Below, in pieces: positions 47,656 through 56,671 of a DNA stretch of 64,000 nucleotides. Position numbers and translations under genes: made by a program. This DNA is from Njordibacter sp905182035 (GTDB lineage: Bacteria; Pseudomonadota; Gammaproteobacteria; Pseudomonadales; Balneatricaceae), in the NCBI RefSeq assembly GCF_047730075.1, contig NZ_CP159831.1:744001-808000 (forward strand), read 5' to 3'. Each line of letters opens with the position of its first letter. Within the stretch, counting starts at the first letter, position 1. The notes below the pieces were generated by a model. That model saw nothing but the letters and a program-made list of their open reading frames with translations. It searched no databases and was not told the DNA's origin.

Positions 47656-48402
47656 CTATAAAGTGAAATCATCGCCTAAGTATACCTCTTTTACTTGCTG
47701 GTTCGCTAAGATATCATCACTAGTACCGTGAGCTAGAATATAACCTTCGCTAACGATATAAGCCAAATCACAAATATCAAGGGTTTCTCGTACGTTATGG
47801 TCGGTGATTAATACGCCGATACCCTTGTCACTCAATTGCTGAATCACGTGTTTAATATCCTTTACGGAAATTGGGTCTACTCCGGCAAAGGGCTCATCTA
47901 GTAGTATAAACTGTGGTTCACTCGCCAAAGCACGAGCGATCTCCACACGGCGGCGTTCGCCACCTGATAAACTCATGCCTAGGCTGTTACGTATATGGCC
48001 TATACTAAACTCTAATAATAGCGTTTCTAATTTTTGTAGCTGCTGACCTTTACTGAGCTGTTTTTGAGTTTGTAATATGGCTAAGATATTTTGCGCTACG
48101 GTAAGCTTACGAAATACCGACGCTTCTTGAGGTAAGTAACCAATGCCTTTACGCGCTCTGCCATGCATAGGCTCACGAGAAATATCTTCTTGATTGATGA
48201 AGATTTGCCCACGGTCTGCTTGCACTAAACCCACAATCATATAAAAACAAGTGGTTTTTCCGGCACCATTTGGCCCCAGTAGGCCAACCACTTGACCGGC
48301 CTCAATGCGAATATTGACGTCTTTTACGATGGCTCGCTTATTGTAGGATTTAGCGAGGTTTTTGGCTTCTAAGGTTGCTACGGTGGTTGTCTTATTAAGC
48401 AT
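47656..48402 (-). CDS. lptB: LPS export ABC transporter ATPase LptB
   Basis: 248 aa. Walker A GPNGAGKTT, Q-loop region GYLPQEASVFRKL, signature LSGGERRRVEIARAL, Walker B FILLDEPFAGVDP and switch His (ITDHNVRE). Powers lipopolysaccharide extraction from the inner membrane with LptFG, which are not in this window. It starts 32 bp after lptA. Confidence 0.97.
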   Translation of the reverse strand: MLNKTTTVATLEAKNLAKSYNKRAIVKDVNIRIEAGQVVGLLGPNGAGKTTCFYMIVGLVQADRGQIFINQEDISREPMHGRARKGIGYLPQEASVFRKLTVAQNILAILQTQKQLSKGQQLQKLETLLLEFSIGHIRNSLGMSLSGGERRRVEIARALASEPQFILLDEPFAGVDPISVKDIKHVIQQLSDKGIGVLITDHNVRETLDICDLAYIVSEGYILAHGTSDDILANQQVKEVYLGDDFTL

Positions 48403-48434
48403 GAGATCAGTGTCTAATTTGTGTCAGGTGAGAG

Positions 48435-48998
48435 TTAACTAGACTTAGGTAAGAAAATCATTTTGACTCGCTTGTCTTTGGCACCAGTGGCTTTTACGTT
48501 ATCTCTAGGTATGTCGAAAAGGATTTCATGGCCACTAAACCGGTTGCCACGCTGGATGAGCTTGGCGTTGCCTAACAGGGTTAAGTATTCGGCATTAACT
48601 TGATAATCAATACTCTTCCCCCAAGCTTCCATGGTGTCGCTTTGGCCGTCTCCTGTAGGTTCTGACTGTTGACGCATATAGGCTAAACCGTCATAGGGAC
48701 CTTCCGTGGCTAACATGGTTTGTATACCGTCGTCATTGAAGGTGACTTTTACGCTGGATGCTTCAATTTGCATGGTGCCTCGGGTGATAATAACATTGCC
48801 AGAATAAATGGAAAAACCTTCCCCCTCATTGAGCTCAGCACTGTCGGCGGCAATTTCTAAGGGTTGCTGACGGTCGCTATTAAGGGCCCACGATGATGGA
48901 CTCGCAAACCATGCTGCGCTAGCAAACAAGCAGATCAAAAATCCCTGCCAATGGCGAAGACGCAAAGCGTTGAGGGCGTGTTGGGTGGGCAATAACAT
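48435..48998 (-). CDS. lptA: LPS transport periplasmic protein LptA
   Basis: 187 aa. Long N-terminal segment with a signal peptide (GFLICLFASAAWFASPSSWA), then the beta-jellyroll OstA domain: QPLEIAADSAELNEGEGFSI, YSGNVIITRGTMQIEASSV, and RFSGHEILFDIPRD. LptA forms the periplasmic bridge carrying LPS to LptD. The gene follows lptC by 2 bp. Confidence 0.93.
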   Translation of the reverse strand: MLLPTQHALNALRLRHWQGFLICLFASAAWFASPSSWALNSDRQQPLEIAADSAELNEGEGFSIYSGNVIITRGTMQIEASSVKVTFNDDGIQTMLATEGPYDGLAYMRQQSEPTGDGQSDTMEAWGKSIDYQVNAEYLTLLGNAKLIQRGNRFSGHEILFDIPRDNVKATGAKDKRVKMIFLPKSS

Positions 48999-49000
48999 AA

Positions 49001-49576
49001 CTAATTCCTTGGCATGGAGTGGGTGCCCTTGACCTGATGCAAGAACAGTAAACGTTGGTTGTCGAGTGTGAGCTGCATTCCCGTGCCCGTCAAGTGGCTA
49101 TACTTGGCGACTAGGTTAACCTGCTCGTCAGATTCTGCGTAATTTTGTTTGGGAAATAATCTTAAACTTTGGCTGTTAAGGCTAAAAGGTCTGTTAACAT
49201 CTGGGCCGTTGGTCACCAGTGCGTTACCCATTAAGTTAATTTGAGCACCAGAATCCAATATAAGGCCTTCGTCTGCTTTGCCAAACCACGCAGCGTTAGT
49301 GTCGGCTAAGTAGATGTTAAATCTGGGTTGCAGCATATCTGTGGTACCAAATTCTCGAATGTGAGTAAATCGCTTGGCACTGATGTTAGAAGACAACGCA
49401 CCTTGTTCATCATATTGGCTAATAGTTGCATGAGTAAGGTAATAGTCAGGAATCCACTGGGCTTCTGATTCTGTGGTCTGCTGCACTTCTTGTTGCCACC
49501 ACCAAAATAGGAATGCTGCCAAAGCTAAAGTAACTAAGTTAATATATAACCAGCGACCACGAAAAAGTGCAGCCAT
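49001..49576 (-). CDS. lptC: LPS export protein LptC
   Basis: 191 aa. One N-terminal membrane helix (LYINLVTLALAAFLFWWWQ-like segment) and a periplasmic jellyroll domain with PDYYLTHATISQYDEQGALS and LTGTGMQLTLDNQRLLFLHQ. Links LptBFG to LptA. Its start overlaps the kdsC stop by one base. Confidence 0.92.
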   Translation of the reverse strand: MAALFRGRWLYINLVTLALAAFLFWWWQQEVQQTTESEAQWIPDYYLTHATISQYDEQGALSSNISAKRFTHIREFGTTDMLQPRFNIYLADTNAAWFGKADEGLILDSGAQINLMGNALVTNGPDVNRPFSLNSQSLRLFPKQNYAESDEQVNLVAKYSHLTGTGMQLTLDNQRLLFLHQVKGTHSMPRN

Positions 49577-50142
49577 TAGGAGGGCACTGCGAGTTGGGTA
49601 TTAAGGTAAGGGGCTAACGCAGTGTCCCATGTGCCTTGCGCCTGCATAATTAAATCACACACCTCCCGCACTGCACCTTGGCCGCCACAACGTTTTGTAA
49701 CGTACTGACTGTGAAGCACCATGGTGTTAGTTGCATTAGGCAAAGTAATGCCTAAGCCAACTTTGATAATGGCTGCAAGGTCTGGCAAGTCGTCGCCCAT
49801 GTAGGCCATTTCAGTCCAATCTAGCTGTAAATCGTTGGTGAGTTGATGCAATGCTATAAGTTTATCTTCTCTTCCTTGTAACAACAGTTCGATACCCAGT
49901 TGTTGTGCCCGCTGCGCCACAATGTTGGACGTCCTGCCGGTGACGATAGCTACTTTTACACCGCTAGCTTGGAGCATTTTAATGCCTTGGCCATCGAGGC
50001 TATTAAAGGCCTTAATTTCTTCGCCTTGGTTGCCAAAATAGAGCTGGCCATCGCTTAAGACGCCATCCACGTCTAAAGCTAGCAGGCGCACCGAACGAGC
50101 GTGGTTGGCAAATTGAGCATCGGTTAGCGGTGGCGAAGGCAT
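49576..50142 (-). CDS. kdsC: KDO 8-phosphate phosphatase KdsC
   Basis: 188 aa from the ATG at 50142, which has AGGGGT upstream; ATG at 50160 lacks a ribosome-binding site. HAD-family phosphatase: DxDGV motif in LLALDVDGVLSDGQLYFG, VAIVTGRTSNIVAQRA, and MAYMGDDLPDLAAI. Removes phosphate from KDO-8-phosphate on the path to LPS core. The stop of kdsD is one base upstream of this start. Confidence 0.95.
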   Translation of the reverse strand: MPSPPLTDAQFANHARSVRLLALDVDGVLSDGQLYFGNQGEEIKAFNSLDGQGIKMLQASGVKVAIVTGRTSNIVAQRAQQLGIELLLQGREDKLIALHQLTNDLQLDWTEMAYMGDDLPDLAAIIKVGLGITLPNATNTMVLHSQYVTKRCGGQGAVREVCDLIMQAQGTWDTALAPYLNTQLAVPS

Positions 50143-50143
50143 G

Positions 50144-51151
50144 TTATATGACCCCTGCATTTAACAAATCATGCATATTAATTGCACCCACTGGTTGGTG
50201 GTTTTTATCACACACAATGAGCGCATTAATTTTGTGTTGTTCCATTAGTTGTAACGCTTGGGCGGCTAACATATCGGCTTGGGCTTGCACTGGGTCGCGC
50301 GTCATTAGCTCACTAATTTGGCATTCACGTAGGTCATTGCTGTGGTCTAAACTGCGGCGCAAATCACCATCTGTATAAATACCAGTGAGTTCGCCTTGGG
50401 TGTTAACTACTGCCGTCATACCCATACCTTTTTGGGTCATTTCCATTAATGCATCGGCAAAGCGAGTGTCTTGCGAGACCATTGGTAGGGCTTTGCCAGC
50501 GTGCATAATATCACTGACTTTTAACAGCAATTTACGGCCTAAAGCGCCACCTGGGTGAGAAAAGGCAAAATCGTGGGCACTAAAGCCTTTTGCTTCTAGT
50601 AATGCGATGGCAAGGGCATCGCCCATGACTAAGCTGGCTGTGGTGCTAGATGTAGGTGCAAGGTTTAACGGGCAGGCTTCAGTACTAACCTGTACATTAA
50701 GGTGTACATCTGCAGCTTGGGCAATGGTGGAACTTGCCACACCTGTCATGGCAATCAGGGGAGCACCTAAGCGTTTTAACATGGGTAATAAGGTGATAAT
50801 TTCGCTGGTGGTGCCTGAGTAAGATAATGCAATTACCACATCTTTGGCAGTGATCATGCCCATGTCACCATGGCTAGCTTCACCTGGATGAACAAAAAAA
50901 GCGGGTGTGCCAGTGCTGGCTAAGGTGGCAGCTATTTTGTTGGCAATGTGGCCCGATTTACCCATACCTAGCAGTACCACACGGGCTGAACAATCCATTA
51001 ATAGCTGGCATGCTTGCTCGAAGGCGGCATCGATGCGAGTGGCGAGTTCAGCAATAGCGGCTTGTTCTAAGCCGATGGTGCGTAACGCAGATTCAGCAAA
51101 CGGCGTAGCCAGAGTTTGGCTGGGTCGTGTAGTGTCGTTATGGCTCAACAC
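50144..51151 (-). CDS. kdsD: D-arabinose 5-phosphate isomerase KdsD
   Basis: 335 aa. N-terminal SIS domain (VVLLGMGKSGHIANKIAATL, FFVHPGEASHGDMGMI, ALSYSGTTSEI) and two C-terminal CBS domains (SDIMHAGKALPMV, TAVVNTQGELTGIYTDGDLR, LMTRDPVQ). Makes arabinose-5-phosphate, the precursor of KDO. Between yrbG and kdsC as expected. Confidence 0.95.
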   Translation of the reverse strand: MLSHNDTTRPSQTLATPFAESALRTIGLEQAAIAELATRIDAAFEQACQLLMDCSARVVLLGMGKSGHIANKIAATLASTGTPAFFVHPGEASHGDMGMITAKDVVIALSYSGTTSEIITLLPMLKRLGAPLIAMTGVASSTIAQAADVHLNVQVSTEACPLNLAPTSSTTASLVMGDALAIALLEAKGFSAHDFAFSHPGGALGRKLLLKVSDIMHAGKALPMVSQDTRFADALMEMTQKGMGMTAVVNTQGELTGIYTDGDLRRSLDHSNDLRECQISELMTRDPVQAQADMLAAQALQLMEQHKINALIVCDKNHQPVGAINMHDLLNAGVI

Positions 51152-51174
51152 ATCTCCTAAGGCATGTTAGTGAA

Positions 51175-52119
51175 TTATGTAGCGTTAGTATAAAGTAAAA
51201 GCATATACATAACATAGATCAACAGTAGTACGCTGCCCATGGGCCGGGTAATGGTGCCGCCACGGCGAGCCTTAAACCCAAGAGCAAGAATGAATAGGGT
51301 TAATAAAAGCATTAATCCATAGTCACGCCACAAAACGTCGGCTTCTATTACCACTGGGCTGATAAGAGCGGGAATAGCCATAACCCCCAGCAAGTTAAAG
51401 ATATTTGAGCCAATAATATTACCTAGGGCCATGCCATGTTGACCTTTGCGGGCACTCATAATGGAGGCTGCAAGCTCTGGTAGACTTGTACCAATGGCGA
51501 TGATGGTGAGACCAATGATCATCTCACTCACACCTAAGGCTGTGGCAATGTATATGGCACCACCCACTAGAATCCTTGAACCCAATGCTAATATAGCCAA
51601 GCCTACCAATAGCCAAAAAATACCTGCTTTCAAGCTCATTTCGGCTAAGGGTCCTACTTGGTCTTCTGGATGCTCCTGCTGATAACGTTTAAACAAATAT
51701 AAACACACGACCAAACCAAATAATAGTAAGGCACTATCTACTGCATCAAGGTAGTAATCTAGCAATATAATGCCTGCACCAACGGTGGCGATGGTTAATA
51801 TTGGCAATTCAATGCGCACCAAGTTGCCTCTTATAGGTAGCGGAGACACAAGGGCCGTGGCTCCCAGTACTAAGGCGATGTTGGCGATGTTGGAGCCGAT
51901 GGCATTGCCAATAGCTAGACCCGGTGCATGATCTAGTGCAGCCATGGTGGACACCAGCATTTCTGGGGCCGAGGTGCCAAAGGCCACTATAGTAAGACCA
52001 ATAAGCATAGGCGACATGCCCAAGTGGCCTGCGGTGGCACAAGCGCCGTCAATAAAACGGTCGGCACTCCAAATAAGTAAGCCTAAACCAACTAGAATGG
52101 CGGCAATTGCAATAATCAT
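51175..52119 (-). CDS. yrbG: sodium/calcium antiporter, YrbG family
   Basis: 314 aa from the ATG at 52119 (MIIAIAAILVGL), where homologues begin; a GTG at 52164 would add a 15-residue leader without support. Ten or so membrane helices and two inverted alpha-repeats with the ion-binding motifs VAFGTSAPEMLVS and IAIGTSLPELAAS. Neighbour of kdsD and divergent from the mla operon as in E. coli. Confidence 0.92.
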   Translation of the reverse strand: MIIAIAAILVGLGLLIWSADRFIDGACATAGHLGMSPMLIGLTIVAFGTSAPEMLVSTMAALDHAPGLAIGNAIGSNIANIALVLGATALVSPLPIRGNLVRIELPILTIATVGAGIILLDYYLDAVDSALLLFGLVVCLYLFKRYQQEHPEDQVGPLAEMSLKAGIFWLLVGLAILALGSRILVGGAIYIATALGVSEMIIGLTIIAIGTSLPELAASIMSARKGQHGMALGNIIGSNIFNLLGVMAIPALISPVVIEADVLWRDYGLMLLLTLFILALGFKARRGGTITRPMGSVLLLIYVMYMLLLYTNAT

Positions 52120-52230
52120 ATAAAAGTCTAAGTAAGAGTGGTGATAAACGGTTAATGGAAGCACTAAGTAAAGCTAGGCCAAACGGCGAGGGGCAATGAA
52201 ACCAAGAGTCGACGCAATTTGCAAGTCTCT

Positions 52231-52258
52231 TTGCAGTTAAGCGCGTCAATGCTAAACT
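52231..52258 (+). promoter_or_regulatory. probable sigma70 promoter of the mla operon
   Basis: TTGCAG, a 16-bp spacer, then TAAACT, 40 bp upstream of mlaF in the divergent gap with yrbG. Both elements are partial matches. Confidence 0.45.
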
Positions 52259-52298
52259 TGGGCTTAGATAACTTTAGCGCCTAACCGGAACCTCATAT

Positions 52299-53105
52299 AT
52301 GGCCACAAACGGCATTATTAACATACGCAATGTTAGCTTTTATCGTGGTGACAGGGTGATATTCGAAAACCTTAACTGTGCCATAGCTGCCGGAAAAATC
52401 ACTGCTATTATGGGCCCTAGCGGCACTGGTAAAACCACCCTCTTGCGCTTGATTGGTGGCCAGTTGCAACCACATAAGGGGCAGGTGCTGCTGTTTGATC
52501 AGGATATTGCTCGGCTTAATCGTAAACAGCTCAACCATCTACGTGCGCGTATGGGGGTATTGTTTCAAAGTGGGGCCTTGTTTACGGATTTGTCAGTGTT
52601 TGAAAACGTCGCCTTCCCGTTACGAGAGCACATGAATTTGTCGGCAGATGAATTGTATAATAGGGTCTTGCTAAAACTAGAAGCAGTGGGTTTGCGCGGT
52701 GCCAGGGACTTAATGCCGTCACAACTTTCTGGTGGTATGGCGAGACGAGTTGCCCTAGCTCGAGCGGTGGCAATGGAGCCAGAAATCATTCTTTACGACG
52801 AGCCGTTTGCAGGACAGGATCCTATTGCTATGGCGGTGCTACAAAGGTTAATCAAAGGCCTCAATTCTCAAATGCAGCTGACTAGCGTGTTGGTATCACA
52901 TGACATTGCAGAAGCTTGTGCCATTGCCGACCAAGTGATTTTGTTAGGTGAAGGCCGGGTGTTAGCGCAGGATAGTCCTGCTGCTTTGCAGGCTAGTGCC
53001 GATCCTGCAGTAAAACAATTTATCCACGGCGAAGCAGACGGTGTGATTCCATTCCATTTTCCGGCACTGCCCTTGCAAGAAGAGCTGCGGGGCCAATCAA
53101 AATGA
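52299..53105 (+). CDS. mlaF: phospholipid transport ABC ATPase MlaF
   Basis: 268 aa. Walker A GPSGTGKTT, signature LSGGMARRVALARAV, Walker B IILYDEPFAGQDP, and VSHDIAEACAIADQ. Part of the Mla system that maintains outer-membrane lipid asymmetry. Overlaps mlaE by 4 bp. Confidence 0.96.
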   Translation: MATNGIINIRNVSFYRGDRVIFENLNCAIAAGKITAIMGPSGTGKTTLLRLIGGQLQPHKGQVLLFDQDIARLNRKQLNHLRARMGVLFQSGALFTDLSVFENVAFPLREHMNLSADELYNRVLLKLEAVGLRGARDLMPSQLSGGMARRVALARAVAMEPEIILYDEPFAGQDPIAMAVLQRLIKGLNSQMQLTSVLVSHDIAEACAIADQVILLGEGRVLAQDSPAALQASADPAVKQFIHGEADGVIPFHFPALPLQEELRGQSK

Positions 53106-53884
53106 TCAACCTTATTGCTGACTTAGGCGCTGGTCTATTGACTAGGTTGGTGCAAATAGGCCAAGCCTTACTGATGTTGTTACAGGCCATTTTTGTGCAA
53201 CCTAAGGCGTCCAGTTTACCTCGGCTAATGCAGCAGCTCTTTGTGGTGGGGGTTCAGTCGCTTATTATTATGCTGGTGTCGGCATTGTTTATTGGCATGG
53301 TTTTGGGTTTGCAGGGCTATACCTTATTGTCCGCCTATGGCTCCGAACAAGCGGTGGGCCAGATGGTAGCTCTAACCTTAGTGAGGGAGCTTTCTCCCGT
53401 TGTTGCTGCCTTGTTGTTTGCTGGCCGAGCCGGTTCTGCTTTAACTGCAGAGATTGGTTTGATGAAGGCCACAGAACAATTGGCGAGTTTAGAAATGTTT
53501 GGCATAGACCCGCTTCACCGTATTGTTGCGCCCCGTTTTTGGGCAGGCATGATTTCCCTACCACTGCTGGTGGCCATCTTTAGCTTGGTAGGCATATATG
53601 GTGGGCACTTAGTGGCTGTGGATTGGCTTGGTGTCTACAGTGGTTCTTATTGGGGCAACATGCAGCAGGCCGTAGATTTTAATGAAGATGTGCTCAATGG
53701 CATGGTTAAAGCTTTGGTGTTCGCTTTTTTGATTAGCTGGATCGCGTTGTATCAGGGGTATTCATGTGTCCCAACGTCACAAGGTATAAGTGCGGCTACA
53801 ACCCGCACCGTAGTTTATAGTTCCTTGGCTATTTTAGGGTTTGATTTTATTTTAACAGCGCTAATGTTTGGAGGCGCAGTATGA
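53102..53884 (+). CDS. mlaE: phospholipid transport permease MlaE
   Basis: 260 aa, multi-spanning inner-membrane protein with the MlaE pattern: FIGMVLGLQGYTLLSAYGSE, VALTLVRELSPVVAALLFAG, RAGSALTAEIGLMKATEQL. Overlaps both mlaF and mlaD by 4 bp, so the operon is translationally coupled. Confidence 0.96.
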   Translation: MINLIADLGAGLLTRLVQIGQALLMLLQAIFVQPKASSLPRLMQQLFVVGVQSLIIMLVSALFIGMVLGLQGYTLLSAYGSEQAVGQMVALTLVRELSPVVAALLFAGRAGSALTAEIGLMKATEQLASLEMFGIDPLHRIVAPRFWAGMISLPLLVAIFSLVGIYGGHLVAVDWLGVYSGSYWGNMQQAVDFNEDVLNGMVKALVFAFLISWIALYQGYSCVPTSQGISAATTRTVVYSSLAILGFDFILTALMFGGAV

Positions 53885-54342
53885 ACAAGAGATGGTTGGA
53901 GCTGAGTGTAGGCCTAATGATGGTGGCTGGATTAGCTGCTTTAGTGGCTTTGGCCTTGCAGGTAAGTGGTGGCAATATGTCTCGCAACGCCGAACATTAT
54001 GCCATTAGTGCTTTGTTTGAGAACGCTGCAGGCCTTGGCCCTAAAGCTAAAGTAACCATGGCAGGGGTTACTGTGGGAGAGGTGGTTGCCGTTGGCATAG
54101 ACCCACATACGTTAATGGCTGAAGTGCACATGAAGATTAATAGCCAAGTGAATTATATATCCATCGATTCTAGCGCCAGTATTCTTACGGCTGGTTTATT
54201 GGGTGAAAAATATATTGGCCTTACGGTAGGAGCAGAAGACGATGTGTTAGTGGCTGGAGATGTGATTGAAGACACCCAGTCGGCATTGGTATTAGAAGAG
54301 CTTATTAGCCAATTTTTGCTCAACGTTGGTGACAACAAATAA
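53881..54342 (+). CDS. mlaD: phospholipid-binding MCE protein MlaD
   Basis: 153 aa. N-terminal membrane helix (LSVGLMMVAGLAALVALALQ) and one MCE domain (ALFENAAGLGPKAKVTMAGV, ILTAGLLGEKYIGLTVG). Forms the hexameric periplasmic ring on MlaFE. mlaC starts 6 bp later. Confidence 0.95.
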   Translation: MNKRWLELSVGLMMVAGLAALVALALQVSGGNMSRNAEHYAISALFENAAGLGPKAKVTMAGVTVGEVVAVGIDPHTLMAEVHMKINSQVNYISIDSSASILTAGLLGEKYIGLTVGAEDDVLVAGDVIEDTQSALVLEELISQFLLNVGDNK

Positions 54343-54348
54343 GGAACC

Positions 54349-55005
54349 ATGAAGATGCTGAATTTTAATGCCCACAGTAAAAAAATAGTTTTGACTGCGT
54401 TGCTGCTTTTCTGTGCTCTGACGGTAAAAGCAGATGAATGGAAAGAGGCTAGTCAGGTGGTTGAGCAAAGTACTCAAGCCATGATCGACTTGCTTAAGCA
54501 GGGGGGCATAGAAGCATCTGATGACAGTGATGTTGCCAGTGAAACTGTGCCTTTAAGTGAGTCAGAATTGCTGCTAGGTATGGAACTGGTTTTGGGTCCT
54601 GTAATAGATTTCGACAGTCTTGCCAAGGGCGTTATGGCTAAATTTTATCGCCGGGCATCGGCACAACAAGTCAAGGATTTTAGTCTCGCCTTTAAGCGCT
54701 CATTGCTGAATACATATTCGCGGGCCGTGGTGGCTTTGAAAATTAATAACTTTGAAATTCAATCTAACGCCAATAATAACAGTAAGCCTGGGCGACAAAA
54801 AGTTTGGGTCAAGGTCTATGCCAACGGCGCAGCTTATGACATCAACTACGCCATGAAAAAACGGCAACAAGGCTGGAAGGTCACTAACGTTAGCCTTAAT
54901 GGCATTAACTTAGGCTTAGCCTTTAGGCAACAGTTCTCTACTGCCATGGCGCAAAATAAAGGCAATATGGATGACGTCATCGCATTTTGGAATGATCCGT
55001 CTTGA
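54349..55005 (+). CDS. mlaC: periplasmic phospholipid-binding protein MlaC
   Basis: 218 aa with a signal peptide (KKIVLTALLLFCALTVKA). The MlaC/Ttg2D fold is indicated by FDSLAKGVMAKFYRRASAQQ, FSLAFKRSLLNTYSRAVV and VTNVSLNGINLGLAFRQQF. Ferries phospholipid between the outer-membrane MlaA complex and MlaFEDB. An Asp/Ser/Glu-rich insertion near residues 48-68 is not typical of the family. The STAS protein gene mlaB that usually follows is absent. Confidence 0.93.
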   Translation: MKMLNFNAHSKKIVLTALLLFCALTVKADEWKEASQVVEQSTQAMIDLLKQGGIEASDDSDVASETVPLSESELLLGMELVLGPVIDFDSLAKGVMAKFYRRASAQQVKDFSLAFKRSLLNTYSRAVVALKINNFEIQSNANNNSKPGRQKVWVKVYANGAAYDINYAMKKRQQGWKVTNVSLNGINLGLAFRQQFSTAMAQNKGNMDDVIAFWNDPS

Positions 55006-55053
55006 GCCCGTTGAATGACTAGTTGGTGGTAGCGATAAGGGTGAGTATTTTGC

Positions 55054-55059
55054 TATAAT
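55054..55059 (+). promoter_or_regulatory. extended -10 promoter of ibaG-murA
   Basis: TGCTATAAT is a perfect -10 with the upstream TG extension, 54 bp before the ibaG start. There is no clear -35, as allowed for extended -10 promoters. Confidence 0.65.
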
Positions 55060-55107
55060 TACGCCGCTATTTATTACTCCTCAATTCATTAGCCCATGGA
55101 GAATATC

Positions 55108-55350
55108 GTGGACGCAGAACAAGTTAAACAAATTATTGAGCAACAACTCGTTGGCACGCAAGTGATCCCTAGTGGCGAAGGTTGTAGCTTTCAGGTCACG
55201 GTGATTGGCGACTTGTTTGCAGGTTTATCTCCGGTTAAAAAACAACAGCTGGTTTATGGTTGCCTGACGGATCAAATCGCAGACGGTTCCATTCACGCTT
55301 TAGGCATTAAAGCCTATACGACAGACCAATGGCAGAGCTTAAGCACTTAA
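55108..55350 (+). CDS. ibaG: BolA-family protein IbaG
   Basis: 80 aa from GTG at 55108, which has GGAG six bases upstream; ATG at 55096 (84 aa) has none and is the alternative. Small BolA-fold protein: GCSFQVTVIGDLFAGLSPVK, then KKQQLVYGCLTDQIADGSIH and ALGIKAYTTDQW. Works with monothiol glutaredoxins in iron-sulfur homeostasis or acid response. Upstream of murA as in other gammaproteobacteria. Confidence 0.88.
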   Translation: MDAEQVKQIIEQQLVGTQVIPSGEGCSFQVTVIGDLFAGLSPVKKQQLVYGCLTDQIADGSIHALGIKAYTTDQWQSLST

Positions 55351-55398
55351 TTAAGTACAATCATAACCAAGACATACAACCATTCGGCGAACAATATT

Positions 55399-56655
55399 AT
55401 GGATAAATTAAGCATTACCGGTGGCAAACGCCTAGACGGAGAAATTCGTATAGCAGGTGCAAAGAATGCGGCACTGCCTATCTTGGCGGCAACCTTACTA
55501 GCCCAAGAGCCTGTCACTATTCGTAATTTGCCTCACTTACATGATGTCACCACTATGATTGAATTATTGGGTCGTATGGGTGTGTCTTTGCTGGTAGGAG
55601 ATAAGCTAAGTTTAGAAATAGACGCAAAGACCTTAGACCATTGCATTGCGCCTTATGATTTGGTTAAAACCATGCGTGCCTCTATTCTTGTGCTGGGCCC
55701 CTTGGTCGCGCGTTTTGGGGAAGCAGAAGTATCTTTGCCAGGTGGCTGTGCCATTGGTAGCCGTCCTGTGGACCTACACATTCGCGGTTTAGAAGCCATG
55801 GGTGCCACCATTACTGTGGAAGATGGTTATATTCGTGCCAAGGCAGATCGTCTTAAAGGTGCACATATCTTTTTTGACACTGTCACCGTAACGGGTACCG
55901 AAAATATTCTTATGGCGGCAACCTTGGCTGATGGTGAAACAGTACTAGAAAACGCTGCACGGGAGCCTGAAGTGGTTGATTTGGCAGAATGCTTGATCGC
56001 GATGGGTGCTAAAATCACTGGCCATGGCACTGGAACCATTCACATACAAGGCGTAGAAAAGCTTCATGGTTGTCACTATGATGTGTTGCCAGACCGCATA
56101 GAGACGGGTACCTATTTGGTGGCAGCTGCGGTTACTGGAGGTCGTATTAAAGTAAAAGATACTCGCCCAGATATTATGGAAGCAGTGCTTGCTAAGCTGG
56201 AAGAGGCTGGAGCAGAAATCGTAACGGGTGAAGATTGGATTAGTTTAGATATGCATGGACAACGGCCTAAAGCGGTGAATTTAAAAACTGCACCTTACCC
56301 GGCATTTCCTACAGACATGCAAGCTCAGTTCTCAGCCCTGAATGCCATAGCACTAGGTAGTGGCCGTATTACTGAAACTATTTTTGAAAACCGTTTTATG
56401 CACATTGATGAAATGGCTCGTATGGGGGCTCAAGTGGCAGTGGAGGGTAATACCGTAATCCAGCAAGGTGTTGAGCGGCTGAAGGCGGCACCAGTGATGG
56501 CAACAGACCTTAGAGCGTCCGCGAGCTTAGTGATTGCGGCTTTAGTGGCCGATGGTGAAACGGTGATTGACCGTATTTATCATATCGATCGTGGCTATGA
56601 CTGTATTGAAGAAAAAATGGGCGCTCTAGGTGCTATCATCAAGCGCGTTGTTTAA
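55399..56655 (+). CDS. murA: UDP-N-acetylglucosamine 1-carboxyvinyltransferase MurA
   Basis: 418 aa. First committed step of peptidoglycan synthesis. Lys in GAKNAALPIL, catalytic Cys in LPGGCAIGSRPVDLHI (the fosfomycin target, Cys not replaced by Asp), and the FPTDMQAQF and NRFMHIDEM segments are present. hisG follows after 16 bp. Confidence 0.97.
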   Translation: MDKLSITGGKRLDGEIRIAGAKNAALPILAATLLAQEPVTIRNLPHLHDVTTMIELLGRMGVSLLVGDKLSLEIDAKTLDHCIAPYDLVKTMRASILVLGPLVARFGEAEVSLPGGCAIGSRPVDLHIRGLEAMGATITVEDGYIRAKADRLKGAHIFFDTVTVTGTENILMAATLADGETVLENAAREPEVVDLAECLIAMGAKITGHGTGTIHIQGVEKLHGCHYDVLPDRIETGTYLVAAAVTGGRIKVKDTRPDIMEAVLAKLEEAGAEIVTGEDWISLDMHGQRPKAVNLKTAPYPAFPTDMQAQFSALNAIALGSGRITETIFENRFMHIDEMARMGAQVAVEGNTVIQQGVERLKAAPVMATDLRASASLVIAALVADGETVIDRIYHIDRGYDCIEEKMGALGAIIKRVV

Positions 56656-56671
56656 CTGAGAAAATACCACC

